The translations under genes were made by a program, and so were the position numbers. Of a DNA stretch of 64,000 bases, positions 1 through 8,835 are shown piece by piece (the first letter of the stretch is position 1; every line of letters begins with the position of its first letter). The notes under the pieces were generated by a model. The model had not been told where the DNA came from. It ran no database searches and was given only the letters and a program-made list of their open reading frames with translations. This DNA comes from CAVSRC01 sp963830205 (GTDB lineage: Bacteria > Pseudomonadota > Alphaproteobacteria > Rhizobiales > Kaistiaceae), in assembly GCA_963830205.1 (NCBI GenBank), contig CAWHLP010000036.1, positions 43,958 to 107,957 on the forward strand, read 5' to 3'.

Positions 1-548
1 CCGCGGACGCGCGCACCGCGCTCCGCGCCATGCTCGGCGCCGACCGTTTGGCCAGCCGCTCCGAGGTGGCCAAGCTCTGCCTCTACGCCGCCGGCGCCGG
101 TACCATCACGATCGATGACGTGCGCGCCATCATCGGCGACGCCGCGGCCTCCGCGACCGACGAGGCCGTCGATGCTGCCGCGCTCGGCGATGCGGCAGCG
201 CTGGACCGCACCTATCGGCGCCTCAACGCCGCCGGCATTTCGGGATCCGTCGTGCTCGGCGCCGCCCAGCGCCACCTCAATTTCCTGCAGAAGGCCCGTG
301 CTGCCCTCGATGCCGGCGCCAGTGCCGAGGCCGTGATCGCGCGCGCCAGCCCGCCGGTCTTCTTCCAGCGGCGCAACGCAGTAGTTAGACAGCTAACGAT
401 CTGGAACGCGCCGGCGATCGAATCGGCGCTCGCCCGCCTCGACCGCGCCCTCCTCGACAGCCGCATCCACGGCGCCATTGCCGACGATGTCGTCGCCCAG
501 GCCCTGCAGGCGATCGCTTTCACGGCGGCGAGCGGTGTGAGACGGTAG
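1..548 (+). CDS. holA: DNA polymerase III subunit delta (C-terminal part)
   Basis: The reading frame is open from the left edge and ends at 548, so only the last 181 or so residues are present. HolA is the delta subunit of the clamp loader: it opens the beta sliding clamp so that it can be placed on primed DNA. The visible part is the all-alpha C-terminal region (collar domain), with the pattern 'LDRTYRRLNAAGISG...AAQRHLNFLQ' and a later 'LTIWNAPAIESALARLDRALLDSR' stretch typical of alphaproteobacterial delta. Its place next to parB is the usual one in Hyphomicrobiales. The N-terminal P-loop-like domain lies outside the window. The family assignment is secure. No promoter can be judged. Confidence 0.9.
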   Translation, partial: ADARTALRAMLGADRLASRSEVAKLCLYAAGAGTITIDDVRAIIGDAAASATDEAVDAAALGDAAALDRTYRRLNAAGISGSVVLGAAQRHLNFLQKARAALDAGASAEAVIARASPPVFFQRRNAVVRQLTIWNAPAIESALARLDRALLDSRIHGAIADDVVAQALQAIAFTAASGVRR

Positions 549-553
549 GCAAG

Positions 554-1077
554 ATGAGCACGGTTGGACGAAGCCTTGTCGGTGGCGTCGCGGTGGCGAT
601 GGCGGTCGCGCTGGCGCCCTTCCTGCTGCTCAATGTGACTGGGTATTGCTTTTCGCAGAAGCGATACCTCGGAGATGCGGAGTTCATCGAACGGGCGCTG
701 ATTTATCGAGCCGGATACATAAAGGAGCTAGCCGGCGACAGTTCTCGCGATGCGATAGCCAGTTATCTCAAGAGCAGCCCCGGCTGTTGTCGTATGGAGG
801 ATGATTCGTTTTTTGCTTCAGACAACACACTAATCGATAGAATATTAGGCCTTAAAAGGCGTGGGTTCGGATTATTCACAGGCTGCCGGACGATAAAGCA
901 GCGATCTTCCCAGCCGACGGGGCTTACTATGAAGCTTACGTCGAACTGGACTGCTGCGGTCATCCCATCCGTGTGACGGGTACGCGCCTGACCGAATCTC
1001 AAGCCCGGCGAACTTTGAGCCCGCCCAAGGACAGCCACAAAGACGGGCGGCTTCGGCCGCGCCTGGGAAGTCGCTAG
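554..1077 (+). CDS. Hypothetical exported or membrane-anchored protein, frameshifted
   Basis: No family recognised. The ATG at 554 follows holA by 5 bases. Residues about 8-28 form one hydrophobic segment (signal peptide or anchor), followed by a soluble part with several cysteines. Read straight through, the frame stops at 976 with an unconvincing tail. If one A is added to the AAAA run at 854-857, the frame continues to a TAG at 1075-1077 and gives a more protein-like C-terminus ('DGAYYEAYVELDCCGHPIRVTG'-type). That stop shares a CTAG palindrome with the stop of the convergent parB, which supports the longer frame. Base composition is clearly richer in A and T than in the neighbours, which suggests foreign origin. 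It could be a pseudogene or an intact gene with a sequencing indel. Confidence 0.5.
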
Positions 1078-1952
1078 CCCCTCAGCCGCCGGCAGATGTC
1101 GTCGAGCTGTTCGAGGGTCTTGTAGCTGACCGTCACCTTGCCGCCACTGGCCTTGTGGTCGATCGTCACCGCAAGCCCGATGCGGTCGGTGAGGCTCTTC
1201 TCCAGAGCGCGCGTATCGGCGTCCTTGGCCGGCTGCCTGCCGCCGGCGCCGGCCGTCTTCTTGCGCGGTGCGCTGTGGCCGAGCGCCTCGACGTCGCGGA
1301 CATTGAGACCGGCCTCGACGATGCGCCGCGCCGCCGCCACCGGATCGTCGAGCGTGACCAGCGCGCGGGCGTGGCCGGCGGTCAGCTTGCCCTCGCGCAG
1401 AAAGGCCTGCACTTCCTCGGGCAGCTTGAGCAGGCGCAGCGTGTTGGCGATGTGCGGCCGGCTCTTGCCGATCACCTCGGCCAGCTCGTTCTGGCTGTAG
1501 CCGTAGCCGTCGATGAGCTGCTGATAGCCGATCGCCTCTTCCAGCGCATTGAGATCCTGCCGCTGCACATTCTCGACGATGGCGAGTTCGAGCGCCTCCT
1601 TGTCGGAGAGCTCGCGCACGACGACGGGCACGTCGTGCAGCCCCGCCCCCTGCGCCGCACGCCAGCGCCGTTCACCGGCAACGATCTCATAGCTGTCGAC
1701 GGCGCCTTCGACCGGGCGCACCAGGATCGGCTGGACGACGCCCTTCTCGCGCACCGACGCCGTCAGGTCTTCGAGATCGGCGGCGCCGAAGGCCTTGCGC
1801 GGGTTGCGCGGATTGGGCCTGAGGAAGGCGACCGGCAGCCGGCGCTGGCCGCGCAGATGATCACCGGCCGGCGCAGCCGGAGCGCTCTCGACGTCGCCGA
1901 TCAGCGCCGCCAGTCCTCGCCCCAGTCTGTTGCGCGTCCCGTTGTCCGACAT
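1074..1952 (-). CDS. parB: Chromosome-partitioning protein ParB
   Basis: ParB (292 aa, normal length) is a CTP-dependent sliding clamp that loads at parS, spreads along nearby DNA and stimulates the ParA ATPase to segregate the replication origin. The N-terminus has the ParA-activating 'RGLAALIGD' motif (residues 12-20). The CTP-binding motif GERRWRAA is at 93-100 and the second motif ENVQRQDLN at 127-135. A helix-turn-helix follows at about 154-176 and the C-terminal dimerisation domain from about 235. It lies 51 bases downstream of parA on the same strand, a parAB operon. Two candidate parS sites lie 1.5-3.5 kb upstream. The stop codon overlaps that of the convergent small gene within CTAG at 1074-1077. 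Confidence 0.97.
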   Translation of the reverse strand: MSDNGTRNRLGRGLAALIGDVESAPAAPAGDHLRGQRRLPVAFLRPNPRNPRKAFGAADLEDLTASVREKGVVQPILVRPVEGAVDSYEIVAGERRWRAAQGAGLHDVPVVVRELSDKEALELAIVENVQRQDLNALEEAIGYQQLIDGYGYSQNELAEVIGKSRPHIANTLRLLKLPEEVQAFLREGKLTAGHARALVTLDDPVAAARRIVEAGLNVRDVEALGHSAPRKKTAGAGGRQPAKDADTRALEKSLTDRIGLAVTIDHKASGGKVTVSYKTLEQLDDICRRLRG

Positions 1953-2003
1953 TCAATTTCCCCTTGCGCTGGGTAGTCCGTTTCACCACCGAATCGAAAT
2001 TCG

Positions 2004-2819
2004 TTACGCTGCCCGCAAATGCCGCTCGCGCTGGATGATCTCGGCGGCGAGCTTGAGGTAGGCCTGGCTGCCGGTGCTCTTGAAATCGTAGAGGAGCACC
2101 GGTTTGCCGAAGGACGGCGCCTCGGAAACGCGCACATTGCGTGGGATGACTGTCTCGTAGACAGCGTCGCCCATATGGGCCCGCACGTCCGCCACCACCT
2201 GCCCCGAGAGATTGTTTCGGCTGTCGAACATTGTCAGCACGATGCCGTGGATGCTCAGTTCGGGATTGAGCGTCTGCTTCACCTGCTCGACCGTCCGCAG
2301 AAGCTGGCTCAAGCCTTCCAGCGCGAAGAATTCGCATTGCAGCGGCACCAGAACCGAATGCGCCGCCGTCAGGGCATTGATGGTCAAGAGGTTCAGCGAA
2401 GGCGGGCAGTCGACCAGAACGTAGGAATAGTTTCGGGGGCGACTCGAATCGTCCTCGCTCTTCCCGAACAGGGCGTGGCGCAGGCGATAGGCCCTGTCCG
2501 ACTGGTTGGCGATTTCCAGTTCGACGCCGAGCAGGTCGAGCGTCGACGGGCTCACCGACACCCGCGGCACGGCCGTCTGCACCGCCGCGTCGGCGACCGT
2601 CGCCTCGCCGAGCAGCAGGTCATAGGTTGAAACCTCCCGGTTCCTGCGGTCGATGCCGAGGCCGGTCGATGCGTTGCCTTGCGGGTCGAGATCGACGATC
2701 AGCACCTCTTCGCCGATGGCGGCAAGGGCGGTCCCCAGGTTGATGGCGGTGGTCGTCTTGCCGACGCCGCCCTTCTGGTTGGCGAGCGCGAGCACGCGCG
2801 GGCTTCTGGGCAGTGTCAT
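2004..2819 (-). CDS. parA: Chromosome-partitioning ATPase ParA
   Basis: ParA (271 aa) is a Walker-type ATPase that binds DNA nonspecifically as an ATP dimer and forms the gradient along which ParB-parS complexes move to the new pole. The deviant Walker A motif KGGVGKTT is at residues 16-23, with the signature lysine K16. The Walker A' region 'LIVDLDPQGNAS' follows at about 39-50, and 'YVLVDCPPSLNLLT' further on is the Walker B region. There is no N-terminal helix-turn-helix, as expected of a chromosomal (type Ib-like) ParA. It begins 17 bases after rsmG ends and precedes parB, the usual rsmG-parA-parB order. Confidence 0.97.
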   Translation of the reverse strand: MTLPRSPRVLALANQKGGVGKTTTAINLGTALAAIGEEVLIVDLDPQGNASTGLGIDRRNREVSTYDLLLGEATVADAAVQTAVPRVSVSPSTLDLLGVELEIANQSDRAYRLRHALFGKSEDDSSRPRNYSYVLVDCPPSLNLLTINALTAAHSVLVPLQCEFFALEGLSQLLRTVEQVKQTLNPELSIHGIVLTMFDSRNNLSGQVVADVRAHMGDAVYETVIPRNVRVSEAPSFGKPVLLYDFKSTGSQAYLKLAAEIIQRERHLRAA

Positions 2820-2836
2820 CGGCCGTTTACCGATCG

Positions 2837-3481
2837 TTAACCGTGGTGGCGCGGGGCGCGGATGAGATGGCTGATGTCGAGGATCGCGCCGCCATCGCCG
2901 ACTCGACTGTCATGTTTTACCAGATCGAAGCCCCAAGATTGAGTAGCCTCGGCCAATTCATGCACAAAATCTCGTCCCTTGTGAAAGGCGGCCGGGATCC
3001 CCCGCTCCATCACTGGCGCCGCCAGCGCCAGCAGTTCCGTCAGCGGCGCCAGGGCCCGCGCACTCACCCGGTCGACCGGTTCCGCCCATGACGCGACCAC
3101 CGCCTCGATACGGCCCTCATGGACGACCGCCGGCGCGCCGGTTGCCCGGATCGCCTGGCGCAGGAAGGCGCACTTCTTGCGGTTGCTTTCGACCAGATGA
3201 ACCTTCGTATCCGCATGATCCGCGCCGAAGATGGCCACGACCAGACCCGGAAAGCCAGCGCCGCTACCGAGATCAAGCCAGCGCCGCGCCTCCGGGAAGA
3301 GCGCCACGAGCTGGGCGCTGTCGGCCACATGCCGGCGCCAGACCTGCGGCACTGTGCTCGGCGCGATCAGGTTCTCCGCCCGCTGCCATTTTCCGAGCAA
3401 CGCCACATAGGCAGAGAGCCGCTCACCTGTTTCACGTGAAACCGGGAGGATGTCCGTCAGGGCCTCGAGGCCGTCAGCCAC
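2837..3481 (-). CDS. rsmG: 16S rRNA (guanine527-N7)-methyltransferase RsmG
   Basis: RsmG (GidB, 214 aa) methylates G527 in the 530 loop of 16S rRNA using S-adenosylmethionine; its loss gives low-level streptomycin resistance in other bacteria. The SAM-binding motif LDLGSGAGFPG is at residues 69-79. The N-terminal half has the family pattern 'W...NLIAPST...WRRHVADSAQL'. The start is a GTG at 3481, six bases after mnmG ends. Residues 14-18 (VSRET) are encoded by a sequence that is also a near-perfect parS site, a dual use seen in other bacteria. It belongs to the mnmE-mnmG-rsmG-parAB run on the minus strand. Confidence 0.95.
   Translation of the reverse strand: MADGLEALTDILPVSRETGERLSAYVALLGKWQRAENLIAPSTVPQVWRRHVADSAQLVALFPEARRWLDLGSGAGFPGLVVAIFGADHADTKVHLVESNRKKCAFLRQAIRATGAPAVVHEGRIEAVVASWAEPVDRVSARALAPLTELLALAAPVMERGIPAAFHKGRDFVHELAEATQSWGFDLVKHDSRVGDGGAILDISHLIRAPRHHG
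3428..3443. promoter_or_regulatory. parS partition site inside rsmG
   Basis: The sequence TGTTTCACGTGAAACC matches the conserved 16-base parS palindrome (TGTTTCACGTGAAACA) at 15 positions. It lies in the 5' coding part of rsmG, about 1.5 kb upstream of the parB start and about 11 kb from the proposed origin. ParB should load here. The single mismatch is at the last, less important position. Confidence 0.88.
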
Positions 3482-3487
3482 GCCGCC

Positions 3488-5363
3488 TCACGCCACCTTG
3501 CGCCCGCGTTGGCGCTTGATGCTGCCCAGGAGCAGCGCCAGCGCCGCGGGGGTCATACCCTCGATTCGCGCCGCCTGGCCGAGCGTCGCCGGACGCACCG
3601 CCATGATCTTGTCGCGCAGCTCTCCGGACAGGCCGGACAGGCCGTGGAGATCCAGCTCGTCGGGAATCGCCACCGCCTCGTCTTCCCGCACCTGCTCGAT
3701 GTCGAGGCGCTGGCGCTCCAGATAGACCGCATACTTCGCGTCCGTCTCGATCTGTTCGGATACGAATTGATCCAGCGATCCCAGCCCCGGCCACACCCGC
3801 GCCAGCGCTTTGACGGTTATCCCGGGATAAGCCAGCAGATCGAAAGCCGACCGCCGGGCGCCGTCCCGGTTGATGTGGATGCCATGCCGTTCCGCCTCGT
3901 TCGGCGTCAGCGTCAGCGACCGGGTCAGCGCCCGCGCGGCCTCCAGCGTTTCGGCCTTGGCGCCGTATGCCTCGGCGCGCGCCCGCCCGACCAGGCCCAG
4001 CTTCAGCCCCAGCGGGGTCAGCCGCTGGTCGGCATTGTCTGCCCTGCAGCGACAGGCGGTATTCCGCCCGCGACGTGAACATCCGATAGGGCTCGGTCAC
4101 CCCCGCGGTCAGCAAGTCGTCGACCATCACGCCGAGATAGGCATCCGACCGGCTGATGGCGACGCCCTCGCCGCCACCGGCGATCAGCGCCGCATTCAGC
4201 CCCGCCAGCAGGCCCTGGGCGCCGGCCTCCTCATAGCCCGTGGTGCCGTTGATCTGTCCGGCCAGGAAGAGCCGGCCGATGCGCTTGGTCTCCAGCGTCG
4301 GCCTGAGCTCGCGCGGGTCGACGTGATCGTATTCGATGGCATAGCCCGGCCGGATGATCCGCGCCCTTTCCAGCCCGGGGATCGCGTGAACAACCTCGGC
4401 CTGGACCGCCTCGGGCAGCCCGGTCGAAATGCCGTTCGGATAGACCGTGTCGTCGTCCAGCCCCTCCGGCTCCAGGAAGATCTGGTGCCCGTCGCGATCG
4501 CCGAAGCGCATGATCTTGTCCTCGATGCTCGGACAATAGCGCGGCCCGCGGCTGCTGATTTCGCCCGAAAACATCGGCGACCGCTTGATGTTCCGGCGGA
4601 TCACCGCATGCACCGCGTCGGTCGTCCGCGTGATCGCACAATCCACCTGCGGCGTCGTGATCGCCTCCGTCATGGTCGAGAACGGCTCCGGCGGGTCGTC
4701 ACCCACCTGCCGGTCGAGCCCGCTCCAGTCGATGGTGCGTCCGTCCAGCCGCGGCGGCGTGCCGGTCTTCAGACGCCCGAGACGAAACCCCGCCACTTCC
4801 AGTGCCCGCGCCAGCCCCACCGACGGCGCCTCGCCAACCCGGCCGGCGGCGATCTTCACCTCGCCGATATGGATGAGCCCGCGCAGGAACGTCCCCGTGG
4901 TGATCACCACCGCTCCGGCGCCGAGCACCCGCCCATCACCCAGAACCACGCCGGCCGCCCGGCCCTCGGCGATCACCAGGTCGACCACTTCCCCCTCGAC
5001 GATCTCGAGACTGTCCTGCGCCCTCAGCAGCGCCTGTACCGCCTGGCGGTAGAGCTTACGATCCGCCTGGGCCCGCGGCCCGCGCACCGCCGGCCCCTTG
5101 CGCCGGTTGAGGACCCGGAACTGGATGCCGGCGCGGTCCGCCGCCACACCCATGATCCCGTCGAGCGCATCGATCTCGCGGACGAGATGACCCTTGCCGA
5201 GCCCACCTATGGCGGGGTTGCACGACATGGCACCGACGGTGGCAAAGGATTGGGTGACTAGCGCGGTCCGCGCCCCGACGCGCGCCGCAGCCGCAGCCGC
5301 CTCGGTGCCCGCATGGCCGCCACCGACGACGATCACATCAAAGGATCGGTTCGCCTCCGTCAT
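3488..5363 (-). CDS. mnmG: tRNA uridine-5-carboxymethylaminomethyl modification enzyme MnmG (frameshifted)
   Basis: MnmG (GidA) works with MnmE to add the carboxymethylaminomethyl group to wobble U34 of several tRNAs, using FAD, NADH and methylene-tetrahydrofolate. The FAD-binding motif GGGHAG is at residues 14-19 and the family sequence continues without gaps to 'SRAEYRLSL'. There the frame breaks: removing one base near 4045 (an extra T on the plus strand, in GCCCTGCAG) restores 'SLRADNADQRL' and joins the start to the correct C-terminal domain, which ends '...IKRQRGRKVA' with a TGA at 3488-3490. Without correction the minus-strand frame runs out of frame to 3474. The corrected length is about 625 aa, normal for the family. 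A one-base sequencing insertion is likelier than a dead gene. Confidence 0.9.
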
Positions 5364-5398
5364 GATCCACCCGCGCCAGCCACCATCACCCCCGACCC

Positions 5399-5414
5399 TG
5401 TTTCACGTGAAACA
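5399..5414. promoter_or_regulatory. parS partition site between mnmE and mnmG
   Basis: TGTTTCACGTGAAACA is a perfect 16/16 match to the universal bacterial parS palindrome. It fills much of the 57-base gap between the mnmE stop and the mnmG start. With the copy at 3428-3443 it forms a pair about 2 kb apart, upstream of parAB and about 9 kb from the proposed oriC. Confidence 0.95.
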
Positions 5415-5420
5415 GCCCCC

Positions 5421-6767
5421 TCACTTGCCGATACAGAAATCCCGGAACACCACGTCGAGCATCTCCTCGACGCCGATGCGCCCCGTCACTCTTCCTAGGG
5501 CATCGCCCGCCCGGCGCAAGTCCTCGGCGCGCAGCTCCAGACCACGGCCATCGTCTTCAAGCGCAGCCACGATCGCTTCTGCGCAACCACGCAACGCCGC
5601 CCGGTGCCGCGCCCGTGTCGCCACAACCGACTCTGCGCCGCCCAGCTCCGCCGCCAGCGTCCGCGCCAAACCCGCCAGCAACTCCGCCACACCTTCGCCC
5701 GTCACAGACGAGATGGCATAGTCGAAATCCGCCAGAATCCTGGCTCGTTCTGAATCCGAATCGACCAGATCGACCTTGCTCGCCACGCGCAACACGGCGC
5801 CGGGCAGGGCAGGGGGCCGGCCGGCCGGTTCCCGCGCGTCGCCCAGCCACAGAACCAGGTCCGCCCTGGCGGCGCGCGCCTCCGCCCGGCGCACCCCTTC
5901 GCGCTCCACCGCCCCTTCCGCCGTGCGCAAACCCGCCGTATCGACCAGGGTCGCAGCATACCCATCCAGATCGATACGCACTTCGATCATGTCCCGCGTC
6001 GTCCCCGGCTCCGGCGCCACGATGGCCACGTCCCGCCGGGCGATCGCGTTCACCAGGCTCGACTTCCCTGCATTGGGCGGCCCCAGCACAACGATCTCGG
6101 TGCCCTCGCGCACCCGCTCCCCCCGCCGGTCCTCGGCATGGTCGACGATCTCCCGCCGCACCGCCTCCGCGAGCCGCCAGGCCTCGTTGCTCGCCGAAGC
6201 CGGGATGTCGTCCTCGTCGGCGAAATCGAGCTCCGCCTCGATCAGCGCCCGCGCCCGCACCAGCCGCTGCCGCCAGCCCTCATAGAGCCGCCCCAGTGTG
6301 CCGTCGCTCTGGCGGAGCGCCTGCCGTCGCTGCGCCTCGGTCTCCGCCGCGACCAGGTCCGCCAACCCCTCCACCTGGGTCAGGTCCAGGCGTTCATTGC
6401 CGAAGGCCCGGCGCGTGAACTCGCCGGCCTCGGCCGGGCGAAACCCATCGATTGCCGACAGCGCCTCGAGCACCGCCATCACCACCGCGCGCCCGCCATG
6501 CACATGCAGCTCGGCAACGTCCTCTCCGGTGAAGCTCGCCGGCGCAGCAAAGAACACCACCAGCCCCTGGTCCAGCAGCTCGCCCCGCGGCGACTTGAGA
6601 GACCTGAGGCACACCCGGCGTGGTTCCGGAACCGCACCGATCAGTGTTTCGAGTCCGAATCGAACGCGCGGGCCGCTCATGCGGATGATGGCCACCCCCG
6701 CTGGCGGTGCCCCGCTCGACAATGCGAAGATCGTGTCGCCAGCCACCGCCCTCACCCTAGATCGCAC
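5421..6767 (-). CDS. mnmE: tRNA uridine-5-carboxymethylaminomethyl modification GTPase MnmE
   Basis: MnmE (TrmE, 448 aa) is the GTPase partner of MnmG in modification of wobble uridine 34. The N-terminal tetrahydrofolate-binding domain begins 'DTIFALSSG' (11-19). The inserted G domain has the P-loop GPPNAGKSS at 229-237 and the G3 motif DTAG at 276-279. The C-terminus ends in the catalytic CIGK (445-448). The GTG at 6767 lies only 2 bases from the divergent start at 6770, leaving no room for two promoters. The in-frame GTG at 6746 (residue 8, 'VAGDTIF') matches the family start better and may be the true one. Followed by parS and mnmG. Confidence 0.96.
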   Translation of the reverse strand: MRSRVRAVAGDTIFALSSGAPPAGVAIIRMSGPRVRFGLETLIGAVPEPRRVCLRSLKSPRGELLDQGLVVFFAAPASFTGEDVAELHVHGGRAVVMAVLEALSAIDGFRPAEAGEFTRRAFGNERLDLTQVEGLADLVAAETEAQRRQALRQSDGTLGRLYEGWRQRLVRARALIEAELDFADEDDIPASASNEAWRLAEAVRREIVDHAEDRRGERVREGTEIVVLGPPNAGKSSLVNAIARRDVAIVAPEPGTTRDMIEVRIDLDGYAATLVDTAGLRTAEGAVEREGVRRAEARAARADLVLWLGDAREPAGRPPALPGAVLRVASKVDLVDSDSERARILADFDYAISSVTGEGVAELLAGLARTLAAELGGAESVVATRARHRAALRGCAEAIVAALEDDGRGLELRAEDLRRAGDALGRVTGRIGVEEMLDVVFRDFCIGK

Positions 6768-6769
6768 CC

Positions 6770-8794
6770 ATGAGCGAAAACCTGCTCCGCCACGAAGCCA
6801 GCCCCTACCTTCTCCAGCACAAGGACAACCCTGTCCATTGGCGCCCCTGGGGCCCCGCCGCGCTGGCCGAAGCCCAGGCCGCCGACAAGCCCATTCTCCT
6901 CTCCGTCGGCTATGCCGCCTGCCATTGGTGCCATGTCATGGCCCATGAAAGCTTCGAAGACCCGGAAACCGCCGCGGTGATGAACGAGCTTTTCGTGAAC
7001 ATCAAGGTCGATCGCGAGGAGCGCCCCGACATCGACCAGATCTACATGGCGGCTCTTCACGCCACCGGCCAGCAAGGCGGCTGGCCGCTGACCATGTTCC
7101 TCACCCCAAAGGGCGAACCCATCGGCGGCGGCACCTATTTCCCCAAAGCCGCCCGCTACGGCCGTCCCGCCTTCGTCGACCTCCTGCGCGACGTGGCCCG
7201 CGTCTACCACGCCAACCCCGCGGCCATCGCCAGCAATGCCGCCCTCATCACCGCGCACCTCTCCGCCCCCCAGAGCGGCCCCGCCATCGCCCTCGACCGC
7301 GCTCTTCTCGACCGCGCGGCCGAACGCCTCCTCGGCTTCATGGATCCGGTCCACGGCGGCACCAACGGCGCGCCCAAGTTCCCCCAGGCAAGCCTCCTCG
7401 AATTCCTCTGGCGCGCAGCCTACCGCACGGGCGACGCCGCCTACCGCGACATCGTCCTGGTGACCCTCACCAACATTTGCCAAGGCGGCATCTACGATCA
7501 TCTTGCCGGCGGCTTCGCCCGCTATTCCACCGACGCTCGCTGGCTGGCGCCGCATTTCGAGAAGATGCTCTACGACAATGCCCAGCTCATTGCGCTGCTC
7601 GCAGCCGCCTGGCGCGCTACCGGCGAGGCTCTGTTCCGCATCCGAATCGAAGAAACCATCGGCTGGCTCGCCCGCGAGATGCAGCTCGGCGCCGACGCCT
7701 TCGCCGCCAGCATCGACGCCGATTCGGACGGCCATGAGGGCCGTTTCACCGTGTGGACGCGCGCCGAGGTCCTGGCCGTTCTGGGGCAGGGCGAGGGGAC
7801 CTTTTTCGCCGACACCTACGACATTTCGGATGGCGGCAACTGGGAGGGCGTTTCGATCCCGAATCGACTCAAAACACCCGACCCGTTGAGCGACGCCGAC
7901 GAGCGCCGTCTGGCCGCGGCGCGCGCCACCCTGCTTGCCCATCGCGCCCATCGCGCCCGTCCGGCCACCGACGACAAGGTCCTCGCCGACTGGAACGGGC
8001 TCACCATCGCTGCGCTCGCTTTCGCCGGCGCGACGCTGGCGCGCCCCGACTGGATCGACCTCGCCGCCGCCGCCTTCCGCTTCGTCACCACCGCCATGAC
8101 CCGGGCCGGGCGCCTCGCCCATTCCTGGCGCGACGGCAAGACCGTCTTCCCCGGCCTTGCCACCGACTACGCCGCCATGACCAAGGCGGCCCTTGCCCTG
8201 CACGAGGCCACCTTCGATCCCGACTGGCTCGCCCACGCCGAGCACCTCGCCGCCACCATGCGGCGCCACCACTGGGACGCCGATCGCCCGGGCTATTTCC
8301 TCTCCGCCGACGACGCCGAGGCGCTCATCGTCCGGCCGCGCTCCGACACCGACGACGCCACGCCGTCGGCCGCCTCGCTGATGGCCACCAACCTCATCCG
8401 CCTTTGGCGTCTCACCGGCAGCGACGCCTACCGCGCCGACGCCGATGCGCTCCTCGCGGCAGCGTCGCCGCTCATCGCCACCAACCTCTTTGCCACCACC
8501 GGCCTCATGAGCGCCCTCGACCTACGCCTCGGCGCGACCGACGTCGTCATCATCCAGTCTAAGATTTCGCCGGCCGCCCCGTTGCTCGCCGCTGCGCGCC
8601 GCTCGGCGACGCCCAACACCATCATCACGCTCCACCATGATGCCGCACGCCTGCCCCCCGCCCATCCCGCCTCGGGCAAGACCATCGTCGACGGCAAGGC
8701 CGCGGCCTATGTCTGCCGCGGCGAGACCTGCTCGCTGCCGATCACGGATCCCGCTATGCTGGTCACGATGCTGGCTAAGAGCACCAGCGTGTAG
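6770..8794 (+). CDS. DUF255 thioredoxin-domain protein (YyaL/SPATA20 family)
   Basis: This 674-residue protein matches the YyaL / spermatogenesis-associated protein 20 family: an N-terminal thioredoxin-like DUF255 domain followed by a long (alpha/alpha) six-hairpin barrel like that of N-acylglucosamine 2-epimerases and glycosidases. The opening 'NLLRHEASPYLLQHKDNPVHW' and the redox-like motif C51-H-W-C54 are diagnostic, as is 'GGWPLTMFLTPKGEPIGGGTYFP'. The barrel region contains 'HFEKMLYDNAQL' and 'DDKVLADWNGL'. The biochemical role is unknown; cytoplasmic, since there is no signal peptide. It starts back to back with mnmE and begins the accessory stretch that separates mnmE from rho. Confidence 0.9.
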   Translation: MSENLLRHEASPYLLQHKDNPVHWRPWGPAALAEAQAADKPILLSVGYAACHWCHVMAHESFEDPETAAVMNELFVNIKVDREERPDIDQIYMAALHATGQQGGWPLTMFLTPKGEPIGGGTYFPKAARYGRPAFVDLLRDVARVYHANPAAIASNAALITAHLSAPQSGPAIALDRALLDRAAERLLGFMDPVHGGTNGAPKFPQASLLEFLWRAAYRTGDAAYRDIVLVTLTNICQGGIYDHLAGGFARYSTDARWLAPHFEKMLYDNAQLIALLAAAWRATGEALFRIRIEETIGWLAREMQLGADAFAASIDADSDGHEGRFTVWTRAEVLAVLGQGEGTFFADTYDISDGGNWEGVSIPNRLKTPDPLSDADERRLAAARATLLAHRAHRARPATDDKVLADWNGLTIAALAFAGATLARPDWIDLAAAAFRFVTTAMTRAGRLAHSWRDGKTVFPGLATDYAAMTKAALALHEATFDPDWLAHAEHLAATMRRHHWDADRPGYFLSADDAEALIVRPRSDTDDATPSAASLMATNLIRLWRLTGSDAYRADADALLAAASPLIATNLFATTGLMSALDLRLGATDVVIIQSKISPAAPLLAAARRSATPNTIITLHHDAARLPPAHPASGKTIVDGKAAAYVCRGETCSLPITDPAMLVTMLAKSTSV

Positions 8795-8800
8795 ACCAGC

Positions 8801-8835
8801 TTGATCACCAGTCTTCGTACTGGCATATTGACCGC
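8801..8835 (+). promoter_or_regulatory. Promoter and operator of vapBC
   Basis: TTGATC at 8801-8806 and CATATT at 8824-8829 are separated by exactly 17 bases, a good sigma-70-type promoter. The spacer holds an inverted repeat, CCAGT-CTTCGT-ACTGG (8808/8809-8823), a likely operator for the toxin-antitoxin complex. Transcription would begin about 7 bases after the -10 box, at or next to the ATG at 8836, so the mRNA may be leaderless. No Shine-Dalgarno sequence precedes the ATG, in agreement. Confidence 0.55.

Noticed and set aside
3474..4040. Uncorrected C-terminal part of mnmG (to 3474)
   Set aside because: After the break the translation is Arg/Gly/Ala-rich and matches nothing; the MnmG C-terminal domain is in the neighbouring frame.
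6752..8272. 506-codon open frame on the minus strand opposite the DUF255 gene
   Set aside because: Glycine-rich, low-complexity translation that mirrors a well-conserved plus-strand protein; an expected effect of high GC at third positions.
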